A stretch of 46,939 nt of DNA from positions 1 to 46,939 of the forward strand of contig DAHUZL010000114.1 in NCBI GenBank assembly GCA_027306655.1, in the 5' to 3' direction. The notes under the pieces are model-generated. The model worked only from the letters and a program-made list of their open reading frames with translations, had not been told where the DNA came from and made no database searches. A program made the translations under genes and the position numbers. The stretch is from Candidatus Dormiibacterota bacterium. GTDB taxonomy: Bacteria; Chloroflexota; Dormibacteria; Aeolococcales; Bog-877. Positions 1 to 8,078 of the stretch are shown here, in pieces; position 1 is the first letter of the stretch; every line of letters starts with the position of its first letter.

Positions 1-186
1 GAGGCTCCGGCGCCGCCCGCGCCCGCGGCCGGGGGCACGATGGGAATCGAGCCCGCCGTCGCTGCCGATGCGCCGCGGGCCGAGGCCGAGCCCGCCGGCG
101 ACGCGACCGGCGCCGAGGCCGCCGGGGCCAAGATGGTGCCACCGCGGCGGCGGACCCCGAAGGAGGCGGCGGACGATGGCGCATAA
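1..186 (+). CDS. rplU: 3' tail of a gene upstream of rpmA, probably ribosomal protein bL21 (partial)
   Basis: An open frame enters from the left edge and stops with TAA at 184-186, overlapping the rpmA start by 11 bp. The visible 61 residues are a low-complexity Ala/Pro/Glu/Gly tail ending in a basic stretch ([15 protein letters not shown]). No conserved bL21 core is visible, so the identity rests on position: rplU almost always precedes rpmA and obg. Charged, Ala-rich C-terminal extensions on bL21 occur in high-GC phyla. It could instead be an unrelated gene tail, but the translational overlap with rpmA favours rplU. Confidence 0.5.
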   Translation, partial: EAPAPPAPAAGGTMGIEPAVAADAPRAEAEPAGDATGAEAAGAKMVPPRRRTPKEAADDGA

Positions 187-436
187 GAAGGGCGGCGGCA
201 GCAGCCGCAACGGTCGGGACAGCCAGTCGCAGCGACTCGGGGTCAAGGTCCACGGCGGCCAGGTGATCGGGCCCGGGACCATCCTGGTCCGCCAGCGGGG
301 GACCCGGATCCTCGCCGGACCCCTGGTCGGGATCGGCCGCGATCACACCCTCTTCGCCCTCGCGGCGGGCGAGGTGGTGTACGACCGGCACGGCGCCGAT
401 CGCACCCGGGTCCGGATCGTCCCGACCGCCGCCTGA
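176..436 (+). CDS. rpmA: 50S ribosomal protein bL27
   Basis: Large-subunit ribosomal protein whose N-terminus lies near the peptidyl-transferase centre. The 86-residue product begins [16 protein letters not shown] and continues with the family motifs [24 protein letters not shown] and HTLFALAAG in shortened form. The ATG at 176 gives the conserved MAHKK start and leaves no N-terminal cleavage extension of the kind found in Firmicutes bL27. Length and motif order are normal. It overlaps the upstream frame by 11 bp and precedes obg, the standard rplU-rpmA-obg order. Confidence 0.95.
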   Translation: MAHKKGGGSSRNGRDSQSQRLGVKVHGGQVIGPGTILVRQRGTRILAGPLVGIGRDHTLFALAAGEVVYDRHGADRTRVRIVPTAA

Positions 437-478
437 GGCGGCCGGGCGGCCGGTGTCCGGGCCGGGCGACGGAGACCT

Positions 479-1879
479 GTGTTCGTCGACGACGTGACCC
501 TGGAGGTGACCGCGGGGCGCGGCGGTGCCGGGGCTGCCAGCTTCCGGCGGGAGAAGTTCGTCCCCCAGGGTGGCCCCGACGGCGGTGACGGCGGCCGGGG
601 CGGTGACGTCCGGGTGGTGGCCGACCCCCATCTGACCTCGCTGCAGGCGTACGAGGCCATCCACCAGGTCCGCGCCGGCGACGGCCGCGGCGGGGCCGGC
701 TCCCGCAAGCACGGGGCGGCAGGGGCCGACCGCCGTCTGGCCGTCCCGGTGGGGACCGTCGTCAGTGACGCCGCCGACGGCTCCACCCTCGGCGACCTCG
801 ATCGGCCGGGGGCGGTGGTGACGGTGGCGCGGGGGGGGCGCGGCGGTCGGGGCAACGTCGCCTTCGCCACCGCGGTCCAGCGGGCGCCGCGGATGCGGGA
901 GCTGGGCGAGCCGGGCGAGGCCCGCTCGGTCCGCCTCGAGCTCAAGGTCATCGCGGAGATCGGGTTGGTGGGCCTGCCCAACAGCGGCAAATCGACCCTG
1001 CTGGCGGCCTGGACTGGAGCCCATCCGAAGATCGGCGACTACCCCTTCACGACGCTCAGCCCCAACCTGGGGGTGGCCGAGCTCACCCCGGGGCGGGCGA
1101 TCCTGGTCGCCGACGTGCCCGGCCTGGTCGAGGGGGCCCACGCCGGGGCCGGGCTCGGAATCGCCTTTCTGCGCCACCTCGAGCGCACCCGGGCCCTGGT
1201 CCAGCTGGTCGACGCCACCCAGGGGCCGGACAGCGTTCTGACGGCGGTCCGGACGGTCGCGGCGGAGCTGTCCGCCCACAGTCCCGAGCTGGGCGCGAAA
1301 CCCCGCCTGCTGGCACTCAACAAGATCGATGTCGTCCCGGCCCGTGACCTCTCCCGCCTGCACCGCGCCCTCGTCCGGGCGTTCCCTGAGGCGCCCGCGG
1401 CCCACCGGGTGTCCGCCCGCACCGGAGCCGGATGCGCCGAGCTCCTCGCCGCCGCGGGCGCCGCGGCGACCGCGGCCGGGGCGACGGTGGGACCAGCCGC
1501 GAGCCGCGCGCCCGGGGCGGGTCCCGCCCCCCTCGGGCCCGCCGCCCATGGGCGCACCCGTCGCCTGGTCCGGCGGGCGGCGGTGAGCGACGCCGATCCG
1601 GGCTTCCGCCTCTACCTGGGGCCGCCGGCGCGGGGCGCCGCCGCGGCGGTGGCCCACACCGACCAGGGCTACGTGGTCCTCGACCCGGCCCTGGTCCGGC
1701 TGGTCGCGATGACCGACCTCGACGACCCCGAGGGCACCCTGCGCCTGCAGCGCCGGTTCCGGCGCGCTGGCGTGGAGGCGGAGCTGGGCCGACTGGGCGC
1801 GCTGCCGGGCGACGAGGTTCGCGTCGGCGACCAGGTGTTCACCTACGTGCCCGACCCCCCCGATGCCGGGGACCGGTGA
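479..1879 (+). CDS. obg: Obg-family ribosome-assembly GTPase
   Basis: Essential GTPase that binds the 50S precursor and links ribosome maturation to stress. The 466-residue protein has the glycine-rich Obg fold at residues 1-158 (FVDDVTLEV at the start, GGDGGRGG repeats). The G domain follows with G1 GLPNSGKST at about 165-173, G3 DVPGLVEGA and G4 NKID, and the C-terminal OCT domain occupies roughly the last 110 residues. The GTG at 479 gives the expected FVDxV start. Between the G domain and OCT lies an Ala/Pro/Gly-rich linker (about residues 325-355), longer than in E. coli. It is translationally coupled to nadD. Confidence 0.95.
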   Translation: MFVDDVTLEVTAGRGGAGAASFRREKFVPQGGPDGGDGGRGGDVRVVADPHLTSLQAYEAIHQVRAGDGRGGAGSRKHGAAGADRRLAVPVGTVVSDAADGSTLGDLDRPGAVVTVARGGRGGRGNVAFATAVQRAPRMRELGEPGEARSVRLELKVIAEIGLVGLPNSGKSTLLAAWTGAHPKIGDYPFTTLSPNLGVAELTPGRAILVADVPGLVEGAHAGAGLGIAFLRHLERTRALVQLVDATQGPDSVLTAVRTVAAELSAHSPELGAKPRLLALNKIDVVPARDLSRLHRALVRAFPEAPAAHRVSARTGAGCAELLAAAGAAATAAGATVGPAASRAPGAGPAPLGPAAHGRTRRLVRRAAVSDADPGFRLYLGPPARGAAAAVAHTDQGYVVLDPALVRLVAMTDLDDPEGTLRLQRRFRRAGVEAELGRLGALPGDEVRVGDQVFTYVPDPPDAGDR

Positions 1880-2525
1880 GGTGGCCCGGGGCGTGGTCCT
1901 GTTCGGGGGGACCTTCGACCCGGTCCACAACGGCCACCTCGCCGCGGCCCGCGGCCTCCGCGACGCCATCGGCGCCGAGGCGACCTGGCTCGTCCCCTCC
2001 TGCCGCCCCCCGCATCGGCGCCGGCCCCGAGCGAGCCCGTCCGACCGGCTCCGGATGGTGGAGCTGGCGGTGGCGGACCAGCCCGGCGTGGTCGCCTGTG
2101 ATCGCGAGGTGGTGCGGGGGGGGATCTCCTACACCCACGACACCGTGGTGGAGCTGCGCGCACGCCACCCGGGGATCCGATTCTGGCTCGGCCTCGGCGC
2201 CGATGCGGCCCGCGGCCTCGCCACCTGGCACCAGGCCCGCGAGCTGCTCGACCTGGTGTCTGTCCTCCTCTACGACCGGCCCGGGATCGCTCCCCTGGGC
2301 ACCGCGTCCCTCGGCGCCCTGGTCCCGCCCGGCCGCCTGTCCCGAGTCGTGATCGACGCCCCGGCCATCAGCGCCACCCAGGTGCGCCACCGGCTGGCGG
2401 CGGGGGACCCCTGCCGCGATGTGCTGCCGCCGGCGGTCGCCGCCGACATCGCCGCCCACGGCCGCTATCGCGGGCCTGCCGCGACCGGGACCGGTCCGGC
2501 GCGGTGGGATAATCGCGCCCCGTGA
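1863..2525 (+). CDS. nadD: Nicotinate-nucleotide adenylyltransferase
   Basis: Converts nicotinate mononucleotide and ATP to deamido-NAD in NAD synthesis. The nucleotidyltransferase signature GGTFDPVHNGHL lies at the N-terminus and the C-terminal ISATQVRHRL corresponds to the family ISxTxIR motif. A GTG at 1881, immediately after the obg stop, is an equally plausible start and would give MARGVVLFGGTFDP, closer to the usual family N-terminus. The ATG at 1863 overlaps obg by 17 bp. The stop overlaps the rsfS start by 4 bp (GTGA), so nadD and rsfS are coupled, as in many bacteria. Confidence 0.93.
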   Translation: MPGTGEVARGVVLFGGTFDPVHNGHLAAARGLRDAIGAEATWLVPSCRPPHRRRPRASPSDRLRMVELAVADQPGVVACDREVVRGGISYTHDTVVELRARHPGIRFWLGLGADAARGLATWHQARELLDLVSVLLYDRPGIAPLGTASLGALVPPGRLSRVVIDAPAISATQVRHRLAAGDPCRDVLPPAVAADIAAHGRYRGPAATGTGPARWDNRAP

Positions 2526-2899
2526 CCCCCCTGCAGTTGAGCCGGCTGATCGCCGACGCCGCCCTCGACCGCAAGGCCCGCGACGTGGTCCGCATCGACG
2601 TGCGCGGGCGGACCACGATCGCCGACTACTTCGTCATCTGCGAGGGGGACACCGATCGCCAGGTGCGGGCGATCGCGGACGCGATCCTGGAGCACGGGCG
2701 GCGCCAGGGGGTCTCCCCGCTCTCGGCGAGCGGGACCGACGAGGGATCCTGGGCCTGCCTGGACTTCGACAGTGTCATCGGCCATGTCTTCCTGCCCGGT
2801 GAGCGCGCCTACTACGACCTCGAGGGACTCTGGGGCCCGGCCCGGGCCGTTCGTCCCCGGGCGGCCCGCCCCCGCACCCCGGCGACCGCCGACGGCTGA
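2522..2899 (+). CDS. rsfS: Ribosomal silencing factor RsfS
   Basis: RsfS binds bL14 (L14) on the large subunit and blocks subunit joining during starvation. The 125-residue product carries the family core: KARDVVRIDVR, TTIADYFVICEG, VRAIADAI, WACLDFDSVIGHVF and RAYYDLEGLW. The last 20 or so residues form an Arg/Pro/Ala tail beyond the domain. The GTG start lies inside the nadD stop. The gene ends the 5' cluster and converges on the penicillin-binding protein 35 bp away. I see no clear intrinsic terminator between them. Confidence 0.93.
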   Translation: MTPLQLSRLIADAALDRKARDVVRIDVRGRTTIADYFVICEGDTDRQVRAIADAILEHGRRQGVSPLSASGTDEGSWACLDFDSVIGHVFLPGERAYYDLEGLWGPARAVRPRAARPRTPATADG

Positions 2900-2934
2900 G
2901 GCCGTCGCCCGTGCGCCCGGCCCCGGCCCCGTCC

Positions 2935-5103
2935 TCAGCCGGAGAGGGCGGGCTGGGGGCAGACCCCGTTCCAGTCGCTGAGGTAGGCCGACGGGCAGGG
3001 GTACTCGGCGTACGCGGAGGCGACCGTGCTGGGCAGGTAGTACTCCGCCGCCGAGCCATAGCCGACCTGGACCACGTCGGCCGGCTTGTGGTACCAGAGC
3101 AGGGGACGCCCCTGGAGCGCCACCTGCATGTACGCCTGCCATAGCGGCGCCGCGCCGCTGATCCCGGAGCTCACGCCCGACAGCGGCGATCCGTCGGGGT
3201 TGCCGACCCAGAGCGCGGTCAGCAGCTGGGGGGTCCACCCCACCGTCCAGTTGTCCTCGATGTTGGGGCTGTAGGCGCCGTTGGCGTACTGGAAATCGGT
3301 GGTGCCGGTCTTGGCCGCCACCTTGCGCCCGGTGAGGGTGAGGTGGCTGTAGAGGCCGAACTCCTGGATCCGATTGTTGTTGTTGGAGAGGATCTCGTTC
3401 ATGATGTAGGCCACCGCCGGGGAGACCACCTGGGTCGAGTTCTGGGCGGGATCGTACTGGTACACCACCTGCCGGCCGCTGGTCACCCGCAGGATCGCGG
3501 TGGGCTGGTGGAGGACGCCGCCGCTGGCCAGGACCGAGGCTCCGGTGGCGAGCTGGAGCTCGGTGATCCCCTGGCCGAGCCCGCCCAGGGTGAGCGCCGG
3601 CCCGTAGGTGTTGGCGGGGCTGAGCAGCGAGGACACCCCCATCCGCTCCGCCATGCTCGCCACCGCCGGCAATCCCAGCGCCATCTCGACCTTGACCGCG
3701 GGGATGTTGAAGGAGTTGCCCAGGCAGAGCTGGACCGGGCAGATCCCGTGATAGAGGAAGTCGTAGTTGTGCGGCGTGTAGCCGTTGATGTCGATCGGAG
3801 CGTCCAGCACCGGGGTGGTCATGGTGAACTCCCCGGACGCGAGCGCCGCGGTGTAGGTGAAGAGCTTGAACGTGGACCCCGGCCGTCTCGGGGTGGTGGT
3901 CATGTTGATCTGGCTCCAGGGACCCTGGGCGTTGTTGGTTCCCACCATCGCCAGCACCTCGCCGTCGCGGGGATCGAGCGCCACGAGAGCGGAGTCGCGG
4001 ATGTTGTAGCCGGAGGCCAGCTGGGCCCGGGTGGCGGGATTCTGGATCACCCCCTGCGCCAGCAGCTGGTCGTGCAGGTCGAGCGAGGTGGTGATCGTCC
4101 ATCCCCCCGGGTTGAGGTACGCCTCCCCGAACTGCTGCTGCAGCTGGCTCTCCGCGTAGCTGACGAAGTCGGGCGCCCGCAGGGGCTCGCTGTCCTCCCA
4201 GGGGAAGTAGGTCAGCCGCTGCGCGAAGGCCGCATTCGCCTGCGCCTGGGAGATGTAGTGGTTGGCGACCATCGCCTCCAGCACCACCTGCTGCCGCTCC
4301 TTGGCGTAGTTGGGGCCGGAGGCACCGACATAGTTGAGCGGGTCGAAGAGGGTGGGCGCATCCGGCACCCCCGCCAGCATGCTCGCCTGGGCCAGGTCCA
4401 GCCGGGCCGCCGGGATGTGGAAGTAGAGCTCGGCGGCGCTGCCGATGCCGAGCGCCTGGTTGCCGTAGTCGATCCGGTTGAGGTACATCTGCATGATCTG
4501 GTTGCGCGTGTAGCGCTGGGAGATCTGGGCGCCCAGGAGGAGCTCGCGAACCTTGTACGAGAGCGATTGGTTGTCGGAGAGGAAGGAGATCTTGGCCAGC
4601 TGCTCGGGAATCGTGCTGGCGCCCTGGAGGCTGTGGCGGTGGAGCAGGTCGTGGAGGCCGGCCTCGATCACGCGGGGCAGGTCGGCGCTGCCCACCACCG
4701 AGTTGCCGCCCTGGTAGAAGTGGCGGTCCTCGACCGCCACGGTGGCGTCGATCAGATCGCGGCTGATCGCCCGGAGGGGGACGTGGATATGGTGGACGCC
4801 GGGCTCGTGGATGACCGCCAGCAGCACCCCATCCTGGGAGTAGAGGTAGCTGTCGCGCGGCGGCCCCATCTGGAGTAGACCCGCGACCGAGGGCAGCCCG
4901 GCCTCGTAGGACGCATAGACGATCGCCGCCGCGGCGGTCCCGATCACCGCCAGCAGGACCGACACCCCGGTGACCCACGCGACCAGGCGCAGGAGCCGGT
5001 GCCGGGCGAGGAACCCGCCCGTGGGCGGCGGCTGGGGGCGGCGCAGGCCGGCCCGCACCGTCCGCCGACGCGGCGGCGTGTCACCGAGGGTTCGCTCGCG
5101 CAT
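2935..5103 (-). CDS. Class A penicillin-binding protein (glycosyltransferase GT51 + transpeptidase)
   Basis: Bifunctional peptidoglycan synthase anchored in the membrane. With the ATG at 5103 the protein has 722 residues: a basic cytoplasmic tail, one TM helix at about 38-63, a GT51 domain (VEDRHF at about 124-129) and a transpeptidase domain with S410-T-F-K, S464-F-N and K598-T-G-T. Both usual GT51 glutamates appear present (E125 and the KVRE glutamate). Motif I lacks the usual downstream His/Gly, and motif II reads GASTIPEQLAK instead of the family GxSTITQQLxK. The frame stays open upstream to 5349, so a longer Pro/Arg-rich N-terminus is possible. It is divergent from the AAA ATPase gene. 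Confidence 0.9.
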   Translation of the reverse strand: MRERTLGDTPPRRRTVRAGLRRPQPPPTGGFLARHRLLRLVAWVTGVSVLLAVIGTAAAAIVYASYEAGLPSVAGLLQMGPPRDSYLYSQDGVLLAVIHEPGVHHIHVPLRAISRDLIDATVAVEDRHFYQGGNSVVGSADLPRVIEAGLHDLLHRHSLQGASTIPEQLAKISFLSDNQSLSYKVRELLLGAQISQRYTRNQIMQMYLNRIDYGNQALGIGSAAELYFHIPAARLDLAQASMLAGVPDAPTLFDPLNYVGASGPNYAKERQQVVLEAMVANHYISQAQANAAFAQRLTYFPWEDSEPLRAPDFVSYAESQLQQQFGEAYLNPGGWTITTSLDLHDQLLAQGVIQNPATRAQLASGYNIRDSALVALDPRDGEVLAMVGTNNAQGPWSQINMTTTPRRPGSTFKLFTYTAALASGEFTMTTPVLDAPIDINGYTPHNYDFLYHGICPVQLCLGNSFNIPAVKVEMALGLPAVASMAERMGVSSLLSPANTYGPALTLGGLGQGITELQLATGASVLASGGVLHQPTAILRVTSGRQVVYQYDPAQNSTQVVSPAVAYIMNEILSNNNNRIQEFGLYSHLTLTGRKVAAKTGTTDFQYANGAYSPNIEDNWTVGWTPQLLTALWVGNPDGSPLSGVSSGISGAAPLWQAYMQVALQGRPLLWYHKPADVVQVGYGSAAEYYLPSTVASAYAEYPCPSAYLSDWNGVCPQPALSG

Positions 5104-5453
5104 GGGCTCCGGGATCGGCGGCGGCGCCGCTCGGTCGGGCCGCGGCCGCCCGGTCCAGGGAGGGGCGGTCTCGGGGTCGCGCCCGGCCGGCGAGACCGGG
5201 GGGCAGTATGGCAGGGTGTCGGACCCGGCTCGGCCCCCGAAGCGGGCCCATCCCGCTGGGGCGGCGCCCCCGGCCGGGGGCACCAGCGGACGCGGCCGCC
5301 CGCATGACGCCGCGTGACGAGCCTGTCCCGTCCCGCCACGAGCGCGCAACCGACCGGCAGCGGAGGGCTGCGCCGGCCCCGGCGCTTGGTATCTCTAGCG
5401 CCGACAGGGCCGCCGGGCGGCCGCGACCGCCCTCACGGGAAGCCGCCACCAGA
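5104..5453. other. Divergent intergenic region, PBP / AAA ATPase
   Basis: About 350 bp lie between the two favoured start codons. Both neighbouring frames stay open through much of it (upstream ATGs near 5349 on the minus strand and 5208 on the plus strand), but the encoded peptides are Arg/Pro/Gly-rich without recognisable motifs. I take it as untranslated or weakly constrained leader sequence carrying divergent promoters. No clear -35/-10 pair is visible. Confidence 0.4.
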
Positions 5454-6773
5454 ATGTCTGCGATCCCGGTCTCCGCCTCGGTCCCCCAGCCTCAGGTCGG
5501 CTTCCCGCCGATCCCTCAGAGCGCCCAGGAGACGGGGCTCCCGTTCTCGTTCGTCAACGACCTCGTGCTCAAGGTGCTCTACTTCAACGGGGGCATGCTC
5601 GGGCGCGACCTGGCCCGCCACGTGTGCCTGCCCTGGGTGATGGCCGGGGAGGTCCTGAAGAACCTCAGCAACGAGGGCTACTGCGGCACCACCGGGGTGC
5701 GCGGCACGGTGGGCGACCACGAGGCCTTCGCCGAGGGCCTCCAGTACCTCATCACCGAGGCCGGGCGGGAGCGGGCCCGGGAGGTGCTGGAGCTGAGCCA
5801 GTACGCCGGTCCGGCCCCGGTGCCGCTCGACGTCTACATCGCCGTCGTCCGCCACCAGAGCCAGTACACCCCCACGATCACCCACCCGATGCTGCGCCAG
5901 GCCCTGGAGCACCTGGTGCTGGCCCCGACCGTCTACCAGCGCCTCGGCCCCGGCCTCAGCGCCCGCCAGGCGATCTTCCTCTACGGGCCGCCCGGCAACG
6001 GCAAGACCACCATCGCCGATGCCTGTGCCGGCCTGCTCGGGGACCCGATCTTCGTGCCCCACGCCCTCTACGTCCACGGCGAGGTGATCCGCCTCTTCGA
6101 CCCCGTCCACCACCACCCGGTGGAGTGGGTCCTGCCCGCCCACGACACCCGCTGGGTGCTCTGCCACCGCCCAGTGGTGCGCGCTGGCGGCGAGCTCAAC
6201 GGCCGCGAGCTCGAGCTCGGGTTCGACTCCCGGATGCGCTTCTACGAGGCGCCGCTGCAGCTCAAGGCCAACGGCGGCCTCTTCCTCATCGACGACTTCG
6301 GGCGCCAGTCGATCTCCCCTCGGGACCTGCTCAACCGCCTGATCGTTCCCCTGGAGGCGGGCTACGACTTCCTCAACATCGCTCGGGCGGGGACCACGGT
6401 GGCGGTGCCGTTCACCGAGATCCTCATGCTCTCCACCAACATCCAGCCGCGGGAGCTGGTCGACGAGGCGTTCCTGCGGCGGGTCCGCTACAAGGTCAAG
6501 GTGCCGAATCCCACGGAGCCGGAGTACCGGGAGATCTTCCGGCGGATGTGCGCCACCCGGCGGCTCGACTTCGACGACGAGATGGTGACCTACCTCGTCG
6601 AGGAGCACTACCGCAAGCCCGGGCGCACCCTCCACGGATGCCACCCGCGAGACCTGATCGACCACCTGATCCACGGAGCCAACTACTTCAGCGTCCAGCC
6701 CGAGCTCTCCAAGGAGCTGATCGACCACGCCGCCAGCGCCTACTTCGCCGACCTCACCGACGAGGACTACTGA
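5454..6773 (+). CDS. AAA+ family ATPase of unknown role
   Basis: A 439-residue soluble protein. The N-terminal third (about 30-165) looks like a winged-helix or regulatory segment (FVNDLVLKVLYFNGGMLGRDLARHVCLP in two halves). The AAA+ core has Walker A GPPGNGKTT at 178-186, Walker B LFLIDDFG at about 277-283 (two acidic residues), a sensor-1-like LSTN and an arginine-finger-like LRRVR after DEAF. The C-terminus (GCHPRDLIDHLIHGANY) resembles an AAA lid. The ATG at 5454 begins the conserved-looking part, and longer starts add only low-complexity sequence. It is similar in style to COG0464-like predicted chaperone ATPases. It has no operon partner, so substrate and function are unknown. Confidence 0.85.
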   Translation: MSAIPVSASVPQPQVGFPPIPQSAQETGLPFSFVNDLVLKVLYFNGGMLGRDLARHVCLPWVMAGEVLKNLSNEGYCGTTGVRGTVGDHEAFAEGLQYLITEAGRERAREVLELSQYAGPAPVPLDVYIAVVRHQSQYTPTITHPMLRQALEHLVLAPTVYQRLGPGLSARQAIFLYGPPGNGKTTIADACAGLLGDPIFVPHALYVHGEVIRLFDPVHHHPVEWVLPAHDTRWVLCHRPVVRAGGELNGRELELGFDSRMRFYEAPLQLKANGGLFLIDDFGRQSISPRDLLNRLIVPLEAGYDFLNIARAGTTVAVPFTEILMLSTNIQPRELVDEAFLRRVRYKVKVPNPTEPEYREIFRRMCATRRLDFDDEMVTYLVEEHYRKPGRTLHGCHPRDLIDHLIHGANYFSVQPELSKELIDHAASAYFADLTDEDY

Positions 6774-6906
6774 GCCCGCCGGCCGGAGCCGGATACGCCC
6801 GGGCTGGTGGATGGCGCCCCTCCACCGCGGCGTCCCCTTCGGGACCGGGCTCGCGACGCCCGGTCGGGGGTGCGGGCGGGGACGCGGGACGGGCCGTGCG
6901 CCGGCC

Positions 6907-6982
6907 TGGTGGAGCGAAGGGGACTTGAACCCCTGACCTCTGCCGTGCGAGGGCAGCGCTCTCCCAGCTGAGCTATCGCCCC
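6907..6982 (-). tRNA. tRNA-Ala (anticodon CGC)
   Basis: On the minus strand the cloverleaf begins GGGGCGA and pairs with TCGCTCC (one G-T wobble), followed by discriminator A and an encoded CCA. The anticodon arm CTGCC/GGCAG encloses loop CTCGCAC, giving anticodon CGC for GCG codons. The T arm is GGGGTTCAAGTCCCC. Total length is 76 nt. The gene is intact and sits alone between the AAA ATPase and the bS22-like micro-gene. Confidence 0.96.
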
Positions 6983-7082
6983 GTGGAGTCCCGAGTATAG
7001 GCAGCCGGCCCAGCGGGCGCGGCCAGGACCATGCGGAGCGAAAAGGGTTGCCGGCCCGGCCCGGGAACGCGGGGGGCGGGCG

Positions 7083-7178
7083 TCAGCTGCCGCGCCGCTG
7101 CCAGCGGGTCTTCTTGAGCATCTTCTTGTGCTTGTGCTTGCGCATCTTCTTGCGACGCTTCTTGATCACCGAGCCCAT
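7083..7178 (-). CDS. bS22-like 31-residue ribosomal peptide (AURKAIP1/COX24-type)
   Basis: A tiny, extremely basic peptide of 31 residues starting MGSVIKKRRKKMRK and ending TRWQRRGS. It closely matches the actinobacterial AURKAIP1/COX24-domain family, identified in mycobacteria as small-subunit protein bS22 and homologous to mitochondrial mS38. The invariant MGSVIKKRRK opening and the K-K-M-(L/R)-K-K-T-R core are present. No close Shine-Dalgarno precedes the ATG, so the transcript may be leaderless. Such genes are often missed because of their size. The family assignment rests on motif recognition, and ribosome association here is inferred. Confidence 0.85.
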   Translation of the reverse strand: MGSVIKKRRKKMRKHKHKKMLKKTRWQRRGS

Positions 7179-7373
7179 GAGAAGACGGCAGACCTCTGTG
7201 CGGCCACCGGGGGCGGCCCTCCTGCCGCCCATCCCACCGGGGCCCGGGCGGCCTTGTCCAGGGGAGTCTACCGGCCGGCTCCGATGGGCGTCAAACCCCG
7301 GCTGCCCCGCCTCGGGCGCCGGGGAGAGGCCCGGGCGGCCGGCGACCCGCCCGGTCTGGGACACTTCGTCGCC

Positions 7374-7871
7374 ATGGATCATCTCTGGGCCCCCTGGCGG
7401 ATGACCTACATCGCGGGCGCCGCCGGGCCCGGGGCCGACGACTGCATCTTCTGCATCCCCGGCCCTGAGGCCGGCGAGGACCGGGACCGGCTGATCGTCC
7501 ACCGGGCCGCGGGCGCCTTCGCCCTGCTCAACCGCTATCCGTACAACCCGGGGCACCTGATGGTCGCCGCCTACGACCATGGAGGCGATCTCGGGGCGAT
7601 GGACGGGGCCGCCTGGGCCGCGGTGGCCGCCGAGGTTCGGTTGGCCGCCCGGGTCCTGGGCGAGGCCCTGGGCTGCGACGGTCTCAACGGCGGCTGGAAC
7701 CAGGGGCGGATCGCGGGAGCCGGCTTCGTGGACCACCTCCACGTCCACCTGGTGCCCCGGTGGGCGGGAGACACGAACTTCATGCCCGTCCTGGCCGATG
7801 TGAAGGTGGTGCCGGAGCACCTCGAGGTCACCCAGGCGCGCCTCGCCGAGGCGTTCCGCGGCCGCGGTTGA
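7374..7871 (+). CDS. HIT-family nucleotide hydrolase/phosphorylase
   Basis: A 165-residue histidine-triad protein starting at the ATG of MDHLWAPWRM. It has the Ap4A phosphorylase-like layout: MDHLWAPWRMTYI, a CIFC pair (possible zinc site), YPYNPGHLMV, NGGWNQG and the catalytic triad HLHVHLVPRW. The family transfers or hydrolyses nucleotidyl groups, usually from dinucleoside polyphosphates. The frame extends upstream but without conserved sequence. The gene lies 105 bp before tRNA-Ala(GGC) and is not obviously part of an operon. Confidence 0.88.
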   Translation: MDHLWAPWRMTYIAGAAGPGADDCIFCIPGPEAGEDRDRLIVHRAAGAFALLNRYPYNPGHLMVAAYDHGGDLGAMDGAAWAAVAAEVRLAARVLGEALGCDGLNGGWNQGRIAGAGFVDHLHVHLVPRWAGDTNFMPVLADVKVVPEHLEVTQARLAEAFRGRG

Positions 7872-7975
7872 GGCGGGGCGGGGCCCGCGCCGGGCGGGGG
7901 ATGCGGTCGCCCCGAGGCTGCTACGCTTGGAGCACCTCCAGGCCGGGTCCGACGATCCGGCGGGACGTCGCCGAT

Positions 7976-8050
7976 GGGGCCGTGGCGCAGCGGGAGCGCG
8001 CTTCCTTGGCATGGAAGAGGTCGCGGGTTCGATTCCCGCCGGCTCCACCA
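7976..8050 (+). tRNA. tRNA-Ala (anticodon GGC)
   Basis: A 75-nt cloverleaf with acceptor GGGGCCG/CGGCTCC, encoded ACCA end, anticodon arm CTTCC/GGAAG with loop TTGGCAT (anticodon GGC) and T arm GCGGGTTCGATTCCCGC. It is intact. Its last base overlaps the left arm of an inverted repeat that precedes the toxin-antitoxin genes. Its 3' half recurs in decayed form at 8686-8732, the signature of a tRNA used as an integration site. Confidence 0.95.
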
Positions 8051-8073
8051 AGTGTACGCCGAATGGTACACTT
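8050..8073 (+). promoter_or_regulatory. Inverted repeat, probable antitoxin operator
   Basis: Perfect 8-bp arms AAGTGTAC (8050-8057) and GTACACTT (8066-8073) are separated by 8 bp, ending 5 bp before the antitoxin GTG. Phd/YefM antitoxins repress their own operons at palindromes, and TGTACA is the core of the E. coli yefM operator. TGTAC and GTACA half-sites are visible here. The left arm abuts the tRNA CCA end, so the repeat could also act as a processing or termination hairpin for the tRNA transcript. Confidence 0.6.
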
Positions 8074-8078
8074 GCTGG

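Noticed and set aside
2900-2934. Intrinsic terminator between rsfS and the PBP gene
   Set aside because: The gap is GC-rich with no T-run and no clean stem-loop, so no terminator is claimed.
2465-4978. Very long open frames antisense or out of frame to the PBP gene
   Set aside because: High GC depletes stop codons in shadow frames. The encoded peptides are Pro/Arg/Gly-rich without motifs, while the PBP frame carries all catalytic motifs.
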